DNA of 42,595 nt from Paracoccaceae bacterium (GTDB taxonomy: Bacteria; Pseudomonadota; Alphaproteobacteria; Rhodobacterales; Rhodobacteraceae): NCBI GenBank assembly GCA_030148745.1, contig JASBSV010000080.1:1-42595 (forward strand). Direction: 5' to 3'. Position 1 is the stretch's first letter, and each line of letters starts with the position of its first letter. The notes below the pieces were generated by a model that worked only from the letters and a program-made list of their open reading frames with translations, was not told the origin of the DNA and ran no database searches. A program made the translations under genes and the position numbers. Shown here in pieces: positions 26,091 through 35,307 of the stretch.

Positions 26091-26923
26091 GGTGCCAGAA
26101 CCACATTTCGGGTTTCTTCGTCGACATCGGGCCGGTGACCGAACCAGCGTTCAAAGGCGGGCGTCGCCTGATGCAACAGCATTCCAAGGCCATCCACCGT
26201 CCGGCAGCCGATACTGGCGGCGGTCTCAAGAAACTCGGTCCGAAGCGGGGTATAGACCAGATCATTCACCACCGCCGCTGGGTTCAGCCCGTCAAGCGGA
26301 ACACGAAACGCCGGTTGCCCGCTCATCCCCAGAGAGGTTGTGTTGACCACGGTTGTCGCGTCTTCAAGGATATTTCCGGCCTGCACCCAATCGACGACAT
26401 TGATCTTGCTCCCAAACTCGGCCCTGAGCGCATCCGCGCGCGCCCGTGTCCGGTTGGTCAAAAGGATCTTCGGCGCGCCGACCTCGATCATCGAGGCGAT
26501 GATCGCCCGCGCCGCGCCGCCGGCACCGAAAATCACCGCCGGCCCCGATTTGGGGTCCCAGTCGGGTGCCCCCTGCCGCAGGTTTTCGATAAAGCCATAG
26601 CCATCGGTATTGTCGGCGTGAATTTTACCATCCTTGCGGAAAATCAGCGTGTTTGCCGCCCCGATCAGCGCCGCGCGGTCGGTGACCAGATCGGCAAGGC
26701 CGATCACCTCTTCCTTATGCGGGATGGTGACGTTGATGCCGACAAAGCCCAGCTTGGGCAAAACCTCCAGCACCTGGGCCAGATCGTTGCGGGCAACATC
26801 CATCGGGATGTAATGGCCCGCAATCCCGTATCGTTTGAGCCAGTGAGAGTGTAGTCGGGGTGATTTGCTATGGGCAATCGGTGATCCAATGACCCCTGCC
26901 AGTGGGATTTTATTCTGTGTCAT
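26087..26923 (-). CDS. aroE: Shikimate dehydrogenase (NADP+)
   Basis: A 278-residue enzyme reducing 3-dehydroshikimate to shikimate in aromatic amino acid synthesis. N-terminal substrate domain: LAGVIGSPIAHSKSPRLHSH and NVTIPHKEEV with the catalytic Lys and nearby DNTDGYGF. NADP-binding fold: VIFGAGGAARAIIASM and LLTNRTRARA. C-terminal DGLGMLLHQATPAFERWFG is typical. Start overlaps the maf stop (ATGA). Confidence 0.97.
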   Translation of the reverse strand: MTQNKIPLAGVIGSPIAHSKSPRLHSHWLKRYGIAGHYIPMDVARNDLAQVLEVLPKLGFVGINVTIPHKEEVIGLADLVTDRAALIGAANTLIFRKDGKIHADNTDGYGFIENLRQGAPDWDPKSGPAVIFGAGGAARAIIASMIEVGAPKILLTNRTRARADALRAEFGSKINVVDWVQAGNILEDATTVVNTTSLGMSGQPAFRVPLDGLNPAAVVNDLVYTPLRTEFLETAASIGCRTVDGLGMLLHQATPAFERWFGHRPDVDEETRNVVLAP

Positions 26924-27519
26924 CCGTCAATCGTACCGCGTATCGTGAGATAGGACAAAACTTCGAGCAAGGGTAAGCCCAGAACGGTGAAATAGTCACC
27001 CTCAATCCGCGAAAACAGGCGCACGCCTTCCTCTTCCAACTTATATCCGCCGACACTATGGCGGATGCTGTCCCAATTGCGGGCAACATAATCGGCGATA
27101 TAGGGCTGCGACAGATCGCGCATCTTTAGGCGCACCTGACCGACATGTCGCCAGACCGGCCCGCCCTCGGCATAAATGACAGCGGCTGACAAAAGATGGT
27201 GGGTGCTGCCCGAAAGTGCGCTTAACTGCTCTATCGCGTGATCGGGGGTTTCGGGTTTGCTCAGAATGCCGCCGTTATGGGCCAGCACCTGATCGGCCCC
27301 GATCACCAGCGCTTGTAGGTTCATCCGCGCAACCTTGCGCGCCTTGGCCTCGGCCAGACAATCGGCCACGTCGCGCGCATCGGCACCTTCGGCCTGCAGC
27401 GCCGCGCGGATCGAAACTTCATCGACAGCAGGACGGGCGATATCAAACGCCACGCCCGCATTCCGCAGAAGCGTCGCGCGTATCTCGGAGCCGGAGGCGA
27501 GGATGATGGTGTCTTTCAT
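26920..27519 (-). CDS. maf: Maf-family nucleotide pyrophosphatase
   Basis: A 199-residue Maf/YhdE-type nucleoside triphosphate pyrophosphatase, implicated in removing modified nucleotides and in septum control. Landmarks: ILASGSEIRATLLRNAGV (substrate loop), VDEVSIRAAL, ALVIGADQVLAHNG with the catalytic Asp, KPETPDHAIEQL and GDYFTVLGLPLLEVL. ATG 27519 was chosen because family similarity begins at MKDTIILASG; the open frame upstream to 27687 runs through the putative origin and is not coding-like. A perfect DnaA box starts 12 bp before this start. Confidence 0.94.
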   Translation of the reverse strand: MKDTIILASGSEIRATLLRNAGVAFDIARPAVDEVSIRAALQAEGADARDVADCLAEAKARKVARMNLQALVIGADQVLAHNGGILSKPETPDHAIEQLSALSGSTHHLLSAAVIYAEGGPVWRHVGQVRLKMRDLSQPYIADYVARNWDSIRHSVGGYKLEEEGVRLFSRIEGDYFTVLGLPLLEVLSYLTIRGTIDG

Positions 27520-27930
27520 GCCCGTAACCCTGTGGATAACCACGCCTGATTTTTCCCGGCGCAGCACCTGTTGGTGAATGAAACCTCTGGCGCGGGAAAA
27601 CAAGGGGTTTTGGCGGATCTTACCCCGGTGATTTCCACGGTGGACAAGGATAACCGGTTTCGGGGCGAATTTGCCGCGCGGGGGCAATTAGCACAGTGAT
27701 ATGCTAATTTTATCCACAAGGCGATTTCAGGTAAGATTCTGATAAAGAACAGAGAACTTGTTTTATACCCTCTGTGTGCACTATCTTGTATAACCGCTCA
27801 CAGGCGCGATTTTGTGGGTTTTTCCGTGGATAATCCAATAATCCACAGCCATTTGATCCCCATCAACAACATCATCTTTTCTTTCTATATATCTTTATTT
27901 TAGAAAGACCTGTCTGAACCGGGGATAACC
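27520..27930. other. Putative chromosomal replication origin (oriC)
   Basis: A 411-bp gene-free gap between divergent maf and hemJ. It contains two perfect DnaA boxes (TTATCCACA): 27710-27718 on the plus strand and 27531-27539 on the minus strand. Two single-mismatch boxes lie at 27825-27833 (minus, TTATCCACG) and 27839-27847 (plus, TAATCCACA). An AT-rich stretch at about 27871-27907, mostly pyrimidine/TATATA, is a candidate unwinding element on the hemJ side. An 8-bp inverted repeat abuts the box at 27710. The divergent gene layout and nearby parAB/parS fit an origin. No replication data; the boundaries are simply the flanking start codons. Confidence 0.75.
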
Positions 27931-28386
27931 ATGATCTATGATTTTCTGTCTGACTATTATCCCTGGATCAAAAGTCTTCATGTGATCTCGGTCATTGCGT
28001 GGATGGCGGGGCTGTTCTATTTGCCCCGGCTTTTTGTCTATCACACCGAAGAGGTTGGGCAGGGCAATGCCACTGACACGCTGTTCCAAAAGATGGAGCT
28101 GAAGCTTTTGCGCGTGATCATGAACCCGGCAATGATCGCGACATGGATCTTTGGCATCCTTCTGGCGTTGACACCCGGGGTGGTCGATTGGGCGGCCTTC
28201 TGGCCCTATAGCAAACTGGTGGGCATTCTGGGCATGACGTGGTTTCACCACTGGCTTGGGAAACGGCGTAAGGAGTTTCTGGCCGGCACCAACACCCTGA
28301 CCGGGCGCCAGTATCGCCTGATGAACGAGGTTCCTACCGTTTTGTTGGTGATCATCGTGGTTTCGGTTATCGCGCGGCCCTGGTGA
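27931..28386 (+). CDS. hemJ: Protoporphyrinogen IX oxidase HemJ
   Basis: A 151-residue membrane protein with four hydrophobic helices, the oxygen-independent-type protoporphyrinogen oxidase used by many Alphaproteobacteria in place of HemG/HemY. Family markers: LHVISVIAWMAGLFYLPRLF with conserved His17, VYHTE, MNPAMIATWIFGI, FHHWLGKRRKEF and LMNEVPTVLLVIIVV. It opens directly at the right edge of the putative origin. The GGGGATAACC before the ATG combines a weak ribosome site and a DnaA-like sequence. Confidence 0.93.
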   Translation: MIYDFLSDYYPWIKSLHVISVIAWMAGLFYLPRLFVYHTEEVGQGNATDTLFQKMELKLLRVIMNPAMIATWIFGILLALTPGVVDWAAFWPYSKLVGILGMTWFHHWLGKRRKEFLAGTNTLTGRQYRLMNEVPTVLLVIIVVSVIARPW

Positions 28387-28392
28387 AATGCA

Positions 28393-28421
28393 TTGACGAT
28401 ACGGGGTTGACCGATTATCAG
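28393..28421 (+). promoter_or_regulatory. Candidate sigma70-type promoter for rho
   Basis: TTGACG, a 17-bp spacer and TATCAG lie about 92 bp before the rho ATG in the 126-bp hemJ-rho gap. The long leader would leave room for autogenous Rho control, which is known for rho in other bacteria. Confidence 0.4.
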
Positions 28422-28512
28422 AACTTCGCGCGCCGTCCGGCTGCGAATTATCCAATGACACATTAACGCATGGAACCCCGGTGGTTCTTATGTCCCGGAT
28501 CGAAAGTCCCCC

Positions 28513-29784
28513 ATGAACCAAGACCGTCTGAATCTGTCCGATCTCAAAGCGAAAAGCCCCAAAGACCTGTTGTCGATGGCAGAAGAGCTTGAGATCGAAA
28601 ATGCATCCACGATGCGCAAGGGCGACATGATGTTCGCCATCCTCAAGGAACAGGCCGAAGATGACTGGGTGATCGGCGGCGACGGTGTGCTTGAGGTTCT
28701 GCAGGACGGATTTGGATTTCTGCGCTCGCCCGAGGCAAACTATCTGCCGGGCCCCGACGATATCTATGTTTCACCCGACATGATCCGCCAGTTTTCGCTG
28801 CGCACCGGGGACACGGTCGAAGGGGTGATCCGCGCGCCCAGCGAGACCGAGAAATATTTCGCCCTGACCATGGTCGAGCAGATCAACTTTGAAGACCCCG
28901 AGCGTGCGCGCCACAAGGTAGCCTTTGACAACCTGACACCGCTGTATCCCGACGAGCGCCTGAAGATGGAGATCGAAGATCCCACGGTCAAGGATCGCTC
29001 CGCCCGGATCATCGATCTGGTGGCGCCCATCGGTAAGGGCCAGCGTTCGCTGATCGTCGCGCCGCCGCGCACGGGTAAGACGGTTCTGTTGCAGAACATC
29101 GCCCATTCGATCGCCGCCAACCATCCAGAGTGTTACCTGATCGTCCTTCTGATCGACGAACGGCCAGAGGAAGTCACCGACATGCAACGCTCGGTTAAGG
29201 GTGAGGTTATCTCCTCCACCTTCGACGAACCGGCCAGCCGCCATGTCGCGGTTTCGGAAATGGTGATCGAAAAGGCCAAGCGTCTGGTTGAACATAAGCG
29301 CGATGTTGTCATCCTTTTGGATTCGATCACCCGTCTGGGCCGCGCGTTCAACACGGTTGTGCCATCCTCGGGTAAGGTGCTGACCGGCGGTGTCGACGCC
29401 AACGCCCTGCAGCGCCCCAAGCGGTTCTTTGGTGCGGCGCGGAACATCGAAGAGGGCGGATCGCTGACCATTATCTCAACTGCTCTGATCGACACCGGCA
29501 GCCGGATGGACGAGGTGATCTTTGAAGAATTCAAAGGCACCGGCAACTCCGAGATCGTGCTGGATCGCAAGGTCGCCGACAAGCGCGTCTTCCCGGCCAT
29601 GGACATCCTCAAATCCGGCACCCGGAAGGAAGAGCTGTTGGTTGATAAGGTCGATCTTCAGAAAACCTATGTTCTGCGCCGGATTCTGAATCCGATGGGA
29701 ACCACCGATGCCATCGAATTCCTGATCTCGAAGCTTAAACAGACAAAAACAAATGCCGAGTTCTTCGATTCGATGAACACGTAA
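28513..29784 (+). CDS. rho: Transcription termination factor Rho
   Basis: A 423-residue hexameric RNA helicase that ends transcription at untranslated RNA. N-terminal SAP-like helix ([20 protein letters not shown]), OSB RNA-binding fold ([23 protein letters not shown]), then the ATPase: Walker A APPRTGKT (~180-187), Walker [16 protein letters not shown], the Q-loop and R-loop region [20 protein letters not shown]. Length and order match the compact proteobacterial Rho, with no N-terminal insert. A perfect AT-rich palindrome follows the stop before mnmE. Confidence 0.98.
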   Translation: MNQDRLNLSDLKAKSPKDLLSMAEELEIENASTMRKGDMMFAILKEQAEDDWVIGGDGVLEVLQDGFGFLRSPEANYLPGPDDIYVSPDMIRQFSLRTGDTVEGVIRAPSETEKYFALTMVEQINFEDPERARHKVAFDNLTPLYPDERLKMEIEDPTVKDRSARIIDLVAPIGKGQRSLIVAPPRTGKTVLLQNIAHSIAANHPECYLIVLLIDERPEEVTDMQRSVKGEVISSTFDEPASRHVAVSEMVIEKAKRLVEHKRDVVILLDSITRLGRAFNTVVPSSGKVLTGGVDANALQRPKRFFGAARNIEEGGSLTIISTALIDTGSRMDEVIFEEFKGTGNSEIVLDRKVADKRVFPAMDILKSGTRKEELLVDKVDLQKTYVLRRILNPMGTTDAIEFLISKLKQTKTNAEFFDSMNT

Positions 29785-29787
29785 CTT

Positions 29788-29803
29788 ATTGTTTATAAAC
29801 AAT
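29788..29803. promoter_or_regulatory. Perfect 16-bp AT-rich palindrome between rho and mnmE
   Basis: ATTGTTTATAAACAAT, perfectly symmetric, 3 bp after the rho stop and 13 bp before the mnmE start. It contains a TATAAA that could act as a -10 element, or it may be a repressor-type operator. It does not match FNR or CtrA consensus sequences. Function not known. Confidence 0.4.
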
Positions 29804-29816
29804 GTGTTAGAGTGAT

Positions 29817-31106
29817 ATGGATACGATTTTCGCGCTTGCTACCGCTCGCGGTAAGGCAGGTGTCGGCATTATCCGCCTGTCGGGGCCGCAAGCCTTTGAA
29901 GCGGGCCGGCAGATCGCTGGTGCTTTGCCCGATGACCGCCGCAGCGCGCTAAGGGTTTTGCGAACGCGGGGCGGCACAGATCTGGACCAGGCGCTGGTGC
30001 TCAGTTTTACCGCGCCCGGCAGTTTTACCGGCGAAGATGTGGTCGAGCTTCATATTCACGGAAGCCCGGCGACCGCCAAGGCGATCTTGGAAGAGCTTTC
30101 CACGTTCGAAGGGCTGCGCCTTGCCGAACCGGGGGAGTTTACGCGGCGGGCGCTGGAAAACGACCGGCTGGATCTGGCGCAGGTCGAAGGGCTGTCCGAT
30201 CTTCTGAACGCCGAAACCGAAGCGCAGCGGCGGCAGGCCTATCGTGTGCTTTCCGGCAAGCTGGGCGATCTGTCCGAGAGTTGGCGAAAGGCGCTGATCC
30301 GCGCGGCCTCTCTGATCGAGGCAACGATTGATTTCGCGGACGAAGAGGTTCCGGTCGATGTCTCGCCCGAGGTTCTGACGCTTTGCGCCGAAGTTCTGAC
30401 GGATCTCAACCGCGAAATCGCCGGCGCTTCGGTGGCCGAGCGCGTGCGCGACGGGTTTGAGGTGGCGATCATCGGCGCGCCGAACGCGGGCAAATCTACA
30501 CTTCTGAATGCGCTCAGTGGGCGCGATGCGGCGATCACCTCGGACGTTGCAGGGACGACACGCGATGTTCTTGAGGTGCATATGGATCTTGGCGGGCTTC
30601 CGGTCACCGTGCTTGATACCGCCGGCCTGCGCGAAAGCGCAGATGTCGTTGAAAAGATCGGTGTAAGCCGGGCGATTGCGCGGGCAGAAAATGCTGATAT
30701 CCGGGTTTTCCTGATCGATACGTTGGAGGAGGAGCTTCCGGTCGCGAAGATGCCTGGCGATATTTCGGTGCTATCCAAGGCCGATCTGCGGCAGGGCGGC
30801 AGCCTTGCGGTGTCGGGCAAGACCGGGGCGGGGCTTGATGCGCTGATCGACGCGATCTGTCAGGAGCTCGAAACCCGCGCTGCGGCAGTTGGCACGGCGA
30901 CCAAAGAGCGGCACCGCGCCGCGATGATCAGGGCTGCGGAAAGCCTGGAAGAGGTTAAAGAATTGGTAAAACGTGGACCGGATGCGTATGACATAGCGGC
31001 GGAGGAGCTTAGAAATGCGATCCGTGCCCTTGATTCTCTGGTTGGCCGTGTAGATGTGGAACAAATCCTTGACGAAATTTTCTCGAGCTTCTGCCTCGGC
31101 AAATGA
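29817..31106 (+). CDS. mnmE: tRNA modification GTPase MnmE (TrmE)
   Basis: A 429-residue GTPase that with MnmG installs the carboxymethylaminomethyl group on wobble U34. N-terminal tetrahydrofolate-binding domain: [20 protein letters not shown] and [11 protein letters not shown] domain: G1 [12 protein letters not shown] (~220-231), G2 [11 protein letters not shown]3 LDTAGLRES (~265), and G4 LSKAD in place of the classical NKxD. C-terminal active-site peptide CLGK with the essential Cys. Directly followed by mnmG, so both partners are made together. Confidence 0.97.
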   Translation: MDTIFALATARGKAGVGIIRLSGPQAFEAGRQIAGALPDDRRSALRVLRTRGGTDLDQALVLSFTAPGSFTGEDVVELHIHGSPATAKAILEELSTFEGLRLAEPGEFTRRALENDRLDLAQVEGLSDLLNAETEAQRRQAYRVLSGKLGDLSESWRKALIRAASLIEATIDFADEEVPVDVSPEVLTLCAEVLTDLNREIAGASVAERVRDGFEVAIIGAPNAGKSTLLNALSGRDAAITSDVAGTTRDVLEVHMDLGGLPVTVLDTAGLRESADVVEKIGVSRAIARAENADIRVFLIDTLEEELPVAKMPGDISVLSKADLRQGGSLAVSGKTGAGLDALIDAICQELETRAAAVGTATKERHRAAMIRAAESLEEVKELVKRGPDAYDIAAEELRNAIRALDSLVGRVDVEQILDEIFSSFCLGK

Positions 31107-31110
31107 GGAG

Positions 31111-31126
31111 TGTTTCACGTGAAACA
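31111..31126. promoter_or_regulatory. parS: parS centromere site 1 (perfect)
   Basis: TGTTTCACGTGAAACA, the perfect 16-bp ParB-binding palindrome, at the 5' end of mnmG. It lies between that gene's GAGGAG ribosome site and includes the likely GTG start codon. About 3.2 kb from the putative origin and 2.5 kb from parA. Confidence 0.95.
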
Positions 31127-32987
31127 TCTGGACTTTGATGTTGTCGTCATCGGTGGCGGCCATGCGGGGACCGAGGCCGCTGCCGCCTCGGCGCGGGTCG
31201 GCGCGCGCACCGCGCTGATCACGCTCAGGGCGGATGCGATTGGCGTGATGTCCTGTAATCCAGCTATCGGTGGGCTGGGCAAAGGGCATCTGGTGCGTGA
31301 GATTGATGCGCTCGACGGGGTGATGGGCCGGGTGGCGGATGCTGCCGGGATCCAGTTTCGCCTGCTCAATCGCCGCAAAGGGCCGGCTGTTCGGGGGCCG
31401 CGGGCGCAGGCTGACCGCGAAATCTATAAACGCACCATGCAGCGCGAGATGGCCAATAGCCAAAACCTGACGGTGATCGAGGGTGAGGCAGTTGATTTCC
31501 TGATGGAAGCCGGCGCAGTTAGCGCTGTGGTTCTGGCCGATGGCGCAACACTTAGCTCCGCTGCGGTGGTTTTGACGACCGGCACCTTTTTGCGCGGCGT
31601 CATTCATATCGGCGACCATTCCTATCCCGGCGGGCGGATGGGTGACAATCCGTCGGTTCGACTGGCTGAGCGTATCGATGATTTCGGGCTTCCACTGGGG
31701 CGGCTCAAGACCGGAACGCCGCCGCGACTTGATGGCACGACCATCGACTGGAGCGGGCTTGAAATGCAGCCCGGCGATGATGTGCCGACGATGTTTTCCT
31801 TTCTGTCGGACGCGCCCACGGCAAAGCAGATTTCATGCGGGATCACTCATACCAATGAGGCGACGCATGAGATTATCCGCAAGAATCTGGACCGCTCAGC
31901 GATGTATGGCGGGCATATAAGCGGGGTTGGCCCGCGCTATTGTCCTTCGATCGAAGATAAGATCGTAAGGTTCGCCGACAAAACCTCGCATCAGATATTT
32001 CTGGAGCCCGAGTCGCTTTCCAATTCGACGATCTATCCCAACGGGATTTCAACCTCTCTGCCCGAGGCGGTGCAGGAGGATTATGTCAGGTCCATCAAAG
32101 GCCTTGAAAATGCTGTAATAATTCAACCCGGCTATGCGATTGAATATGACTACATCGATCCCCGCGCATTGGGTGAGACGCTGAGCCTTCTGGATGTCCG
32201 CGGGCTTTACCTGGCCGGTCAGATTAACGGCACGACGGGTTATGAGGAGGCGGCAGCGCAGGGGATGGTTGCCGGGCTCAACGCCGCGCTCGGTGCCTTG
32301 GGGCGTGACCCCATCACCTTTAGCCGCCGGTCGTCTTATATCGGCGTGATGGTCGATGATCTGATCACCCGCGGGGTGAGTGAGCCTTATCGCATGTTCA
32401 CCTCACGCGCAGAATTCCGTCTGTCGCTTCGCGCAGATAACGCCGATCAACGGCTGACGCCCTTGGGCATGGCAATTGGCTGTGTCTCATCAGGCAGGGC
32501 GGCGGCGTTCGATGAAAAGCTGGACAAGCTGAACCGCGTCCGGGCGAGCCTCAAGGAAATGTCCCTGACACCCAGCCAGCTTTCCAAGGCCGGTATTTCA
32601 GTCAGCCAGGATGGATCGCGTCGTGACGGGTTTGAGGTTCTGGCCTTTCCGGATGTGAGCTTTGACCATCTGACCGCTCTTTTTCCCGAGCTGGGCGAGA
32701 CCGAACCCCAGATCGCCGAGCAGATCAGCAATGAGGCGATGTATGCCAATTACATCCAGCGCCAAAGCAGGGATGTAGAGGCGATGCAGCGCGATGAGGC
32801 GCAGCAGATCCCGCATGATTTCGATTTTACCGCGCTGGAGGGGCTGTCCGGCGAATTGCGGCAGAAACTGATGGCGGCGCGGCCCGCAACATTGGGGCAG
32901 GCGGCCCGGGTCGAGGGGGTCACGCCCGCCGCCCTGACGCTTATTCTGGCGCGGATCCGCCGGGCCGACCGCGCGCGGCGCGCCTGA
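31119..32987 (+). CDS. mnmG: tRNA uridine-5-carboxymethylaminomethyl modification enzyme MnmG (GidA)
   Basis: An FAD enzyme of 622 residues that partners MnmE in U34 modification. FAD-binding [19 protein letters not shown] near the N-terminus, the [19 protein letters not shown] motif, [24 protein letters not shown], and the C-terminal helical domain ending [10 protein letters not shown]. Two in-frame GTG codons compete: 31110 abuts GAGGAG with no spacer, whereas 31119 sits 8 bases after it and gives [14 protein letters not shown], so 31119 is preferred. Relatives are often annotated from the longer FHVKH form, so the choice is open. The start region is the parS site itself. Confidence 0.95.
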   Translation: MKHLDFDVVVIGGGHAGTEAAAASARVGARTALITLRADAIGVMSCNPAIGGLGKGHLVREIDALDGVMGRVADAAGIQFRLLNRRKGPAVRGPRAQADREIYKRTMQREMANSQNLTVIEGEAVDFLMEAGAVSAVVLADGATLSSAAVVLTTGTFLRGVIHIGDHSYPGGRMGDNPSVRLAERIDDFGLPLGRLKTGTPPRLDGTTIDWSGLEMQPGDDVPTMFSFLSDAPTAKQISCGITHTNEATHEIIRKNLDRSAMYGGHISGVGPRYCPSIEDKIVRFADKTSHQIFLEPESLSNSTIYPNGISTSLPEAVQEDYVRSIKGLENAVIIQPGYAIEYDYIDPRALGETLSLLDVRGLYLAGQINGTTGYEEAAAQGMVAGLNAALGALGRDPITFSRRSSYIGVMVDDLITRGVSEPYRMFTSRAEFRLSLRADNADQRLTPLGMAIGCVSSGRAAAFDEKLDKLNRVRASLKEMSLTPSQLSKAGISVSQDGSRRDGFEVLAFPDVSFDHLTALFPELGETEPQIAEQISNEAMYANYIQRQSRDVEAMQRDEAQQIPHDFDFTALEGLSGELRQKLMAARPATLGQAARVEGVTPAALTLILARIRRADRARRA

Positions 32988-33607
32988 TGCAGGAGGCGCC
33001 GAGTGATCTGGGGCTGGATGTTTCACGTGAAACAATCGCGCGGCTGAGCGCCTATCACGACCTGCTGACAAAGTGGAATCCGCGCATCAATCTGGTCAGC
33101 CGCTCAACCCTCGACCAGATCTGGAGCCGCCATTTCCGCGATTCGGCCCAGCTTGCACAGTTGATGCCCAAAGAATTCGTCAGCCTGGCCGATTTCGGAT
33201 CGGGCGGCGGGTTTCCGGGGTTGGTGTTGGCGATTATCTTTTCCGAAACCCGGCCGGGCGTACAGGTAACGCTGGTCGATGCGGACCAGAGAAAATGCAC
33301 GTTTCTTCAGACGGTTCTAAGAAATACAGGGGTATCGGCCCGGGTTTTGAACGCAAGGATCGAAGATCTTGACCCGCTGGGCGCCGATGTGGTGACCGCG
33401 CGGGCGCTTGCGCCGCTGACACAACTTCTGGCCCACGCCGAGCGGCACCTGCGATCAAACGGACACGCTTTTTTCCTAAAGGGCGCGCGCTTTCGTACCG
33501 AAGTGGAAGAAGCCCTTGCAACATGGCGCTTCTCGGGCGAAGAAATACCAAGCCAAACATCGGACGAAGCTGTCGTCCTCAAGATTGGAGAGCTTGCCCG
33601 TGTCTGA
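32987..33607 (+). CDS. rsmG: 16S rRNA (guanine-N7) methyltransferase RsmG (GidB)
   Basis: A 206-residue SAM-dependent methyltransferase for 16S rRNA G527 (E. coli numbering). SAM motif I is ADFGSGGGFPGLVLAI, upstream the family KWNPRINLVSRSTLDQIWSRHFRDSAQL, and motif VTARALAPL. ATG overlaps the mnmG stop by one base. Codons 11-16 (DVSRET) are encoded by a parS site, a constraint on sequence from the centromere. Loss of this enzyme gives low-level streptomycin resistance in other bacteria. Confidence 0.96.
   Translation: MQEAPSDLGLDVSRETIARLSAYHDLLTKWNPRINLVSRSTLDQIWSRHFRDSAQLAQLMPKEFVSLADFGSGGGFPGLVLAIIFSETRPGVQVTLVDADQRKCTFLQTVLRNTGVSARVLNARIEDLDPLGADVVTARALAPLTQLLAHAERHLRSNGHAFFLKGARFRTEVEEALATWRFSGEEIPSQTSDEAVVLKIGELARV
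33019..33034. promoter_or_regulatory. parS: parS centromere site 2 (perfect)
   Basis: A second exact TGTTTCACGTGAAACA, inside the rsmG reading frame, 1908 bp from site 1 and 566 bp before parA. Two sites near the partition operon would load ParB at the origin region. Confidence 0.95.
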
Positions 33608-34430
33608 CCCGATGCGCCCACCGGCACCGAAAATTATTGCTGTGTCGAACCAGAAAGGCGGCGTTGGGAAAACCACGACGACCATCAACCTGGGTGCAGC
33701 GCTGGCCGAGCTTGGGTTTAAGGTTCTGCTTGTGGATCTTGACCCGCAGGGCAACGCATCGACCGGCCTAGGTATAGAAGGTGAGAGCCGCCAGCACACC
33801 ACATATGATCTTTTGCTGGACGAAGCGCCACTGACAAGTGTTGTTCTGACCTCGGGGATCGAACGCCTGTTGATCGCCCCGGCCACCACCGATTTAAGCT
33901 CGGCTGATATTGAGCTTGTGTCGAACGAAAAGCGGAGCTTTCTGCTCCATGATGCGTTGCGGCAGCCGCAGATCGACGCTTTTGAACTGGACTATATTCT
34001 GATCGATTGCCCCCCGTCACTGAACCTTTTGACTGTGAATGCGATGGTGGCCGCCGATTCCGTTCTGGTGCCGCTGCAAAGTGAGTTTTTCGCGCTTGAA
34101 GGGCTGTCGCAACTGATGTTGTCGGTGCGCGAAGTGCGTGAGACGGCCAATCCCAACATTCGCATCGAGGGGATTGTGTTGACGATGTATGACAAGCGCA
34201 ACAACCTTTCGCGGCTGGTCGAGAAAGACGCGCGCGACAATCTTGGGGATCTGGTGTTCAATACCGTGATCCCACGGAATGTCAGGGTCAGCGAAGCGCC
34301 GTCATTCGCCCTGCCAGTGCTGGATTACGATTCCGCATCCGCCGGTTCGGCCGCTTACCGGGCCCTTGCGCGCGAGCTTGCTGCGCGAAATAAACTCGCT
34401 CCGAAAAAGGGAGAGCTTGCCAATGGCTAA
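33600..34430 (+). CDS. parA: Chromosome partitioning ATPase ParA
   Basis: A 276-residue Walker-type ATPase that moves the ParB-parS complex along the nucleoid. Deviant Walker A is KGGVGKTTT (residues 19-27), with LLVDLDPQGNAST, LIDCPPSLNLLTVNAM and the DNA-binding VRVSEAPSFALP region. GTG 33600 was chosen because GGAG lies 9 bases upstream and it overlaps the rsmG stop; an ATG at 33612 is possible but too far from a ribosome site. It is the short chromosomal form without an N-terminal HTH domain. Followed by parB with an 8-bp overlap. Confidence 0.96.
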   Translation: MSDPMRPPAPKIIAVSNQKGGVGKTTTTINLGAALAELGFKVLLVDLDPQGNASTGLGIEGESRQHTTYDLLLDEAPLTSVVLTSGIERLLIAPATTDLSSADIELVSNEKRSFLLHDALRQPQIDAFELDYILIDCPPSLNLLTVNAMVAADSVLVPLQSEFFALEGLSQLMLSVREVRETANPNIRIEGIVLTMYDKRNNLSRLVEKDARDNLGDLVFNTVIPRNVRVSEAPSFALPVLDYDSASAGSAAYRALARELAARNKLAPKKGELANG

Positions 34431-35307
34431 GAAACCACCCCAACGCGGTCTGGGCCGCGGCCTTTCGGCCCTTATGGCGGATGTTCAGCCCGAGACGAAA
34501 AGCGATGCGCCGCCCGAGCGTCTGGAACGAACGGTTCCGGTTGAGCGTCTGATCCCCAACCCCGATCAGCCCCGGCGCGCCTTTGTAGAAGAGGATCTGC
34601 AAAGCCTTGCCGCCTCGGTCCGGGAAAAGGGCGTCATTCAGCCTCTGATCGTTCGAAGAAGTCCAAAAAGACCAGACCGTTACGAGATTGTCGCGGGTGA
34701 GCGTCGCTGGCGTGCCGCGCAGCTGGCGCAGCTGCATGAACTGCCGGTCATCGTGCGCGATCTGGACGATACAGAAGTTCTTGAGATTGCGATTATCGAG
34801 AATATTCAGCGCGCCGATCTGAACCCGATCGAAGAGGCTGCCGGCTATCGCCAGCTGATGAACCGTTTTGGCCACACTCAGGAAAAGCTGTCGCAGGCGC
34901 TGGGAAAAAGCCGAAGCTATATCGCCAATCTGATGCGGCTTTTGCAGCTGCCTGACGATGTGCAGGCCCTGCTGGAAAAGGGCGATCTGACAACCGGCCA
35001 TGCCCGGGCGCTGATCACAGCGGATGATCCGTCGGATCTGGCGCGGCAGGTGGTGAAAAAGGGTCTGTCGGTGCGCGATACCGAACGGTTGGTCAAAGCG
35101 CCGAAGAAGCCAGGCAAAGCACCGGCAAAGCGTAAAGTCGAGAAAGATCCCGATACCCGCGCGCTTGAAGGCGATCTTTCCGCGAACCTGAAGATGAAAG
35201 TTTCCGTCGATCACAAGCCGGGGCAAGAGTGCGGCGTTCTGAGCATCGCCTATTCGACGCTGGACGATCTGGATGAGCTGTGCCGGATACTCAGCGCTAG
35301 CCGGTAG
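34423..35307 (+). CDS. parB: Chromosome partitioning protein ParB (CTP-dependent clamp)
   Basis: A 294-residue protein that binds parS and slides outward as a CTP-gated clamp. N-terminal ParA-stimulating region MAKKPPQRGLGRGLSALM, then the CTP/ParB-Srx domain with ENIQRADLNPIEEA and the GERRWRA box (VAGERRWRAAQL), the HTH parS reader (LSQALGKSRSYIANLMRLL) and TGHARALI, a lysine-rich linker and the C-terminal dimer domain. ATG overlaps the parA stop (8 bp). Its two parS targets lie 1.4 and 3.3 kb upstream in this window. Confidence 0.97.
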   Translation: MAKKPPQRGLGRGLSALMADVQPETKSDAPPERLERTVPVERLIPNPDQPRRAFVEEDLQSLAASVREKGVIQPLIVRRSPKRPDRYEIVAGERRWRAAQLAQLHELPVIVRDLDDTEVLEIAIIENIQRADLNPIEEAAGYRQLMNRFGHTQEKLSQALGKSRSYIANLMRLLQLPDDVQALLEKGDLTTGHARALITADDPSDLARQVVKKGLSVRDTERLVKAPKKPGKAPAKRKVEKDPDTRALEGDLSANLKMKVSVDHKPGQECGVLSIAYSTLDDLDELCRILSASR

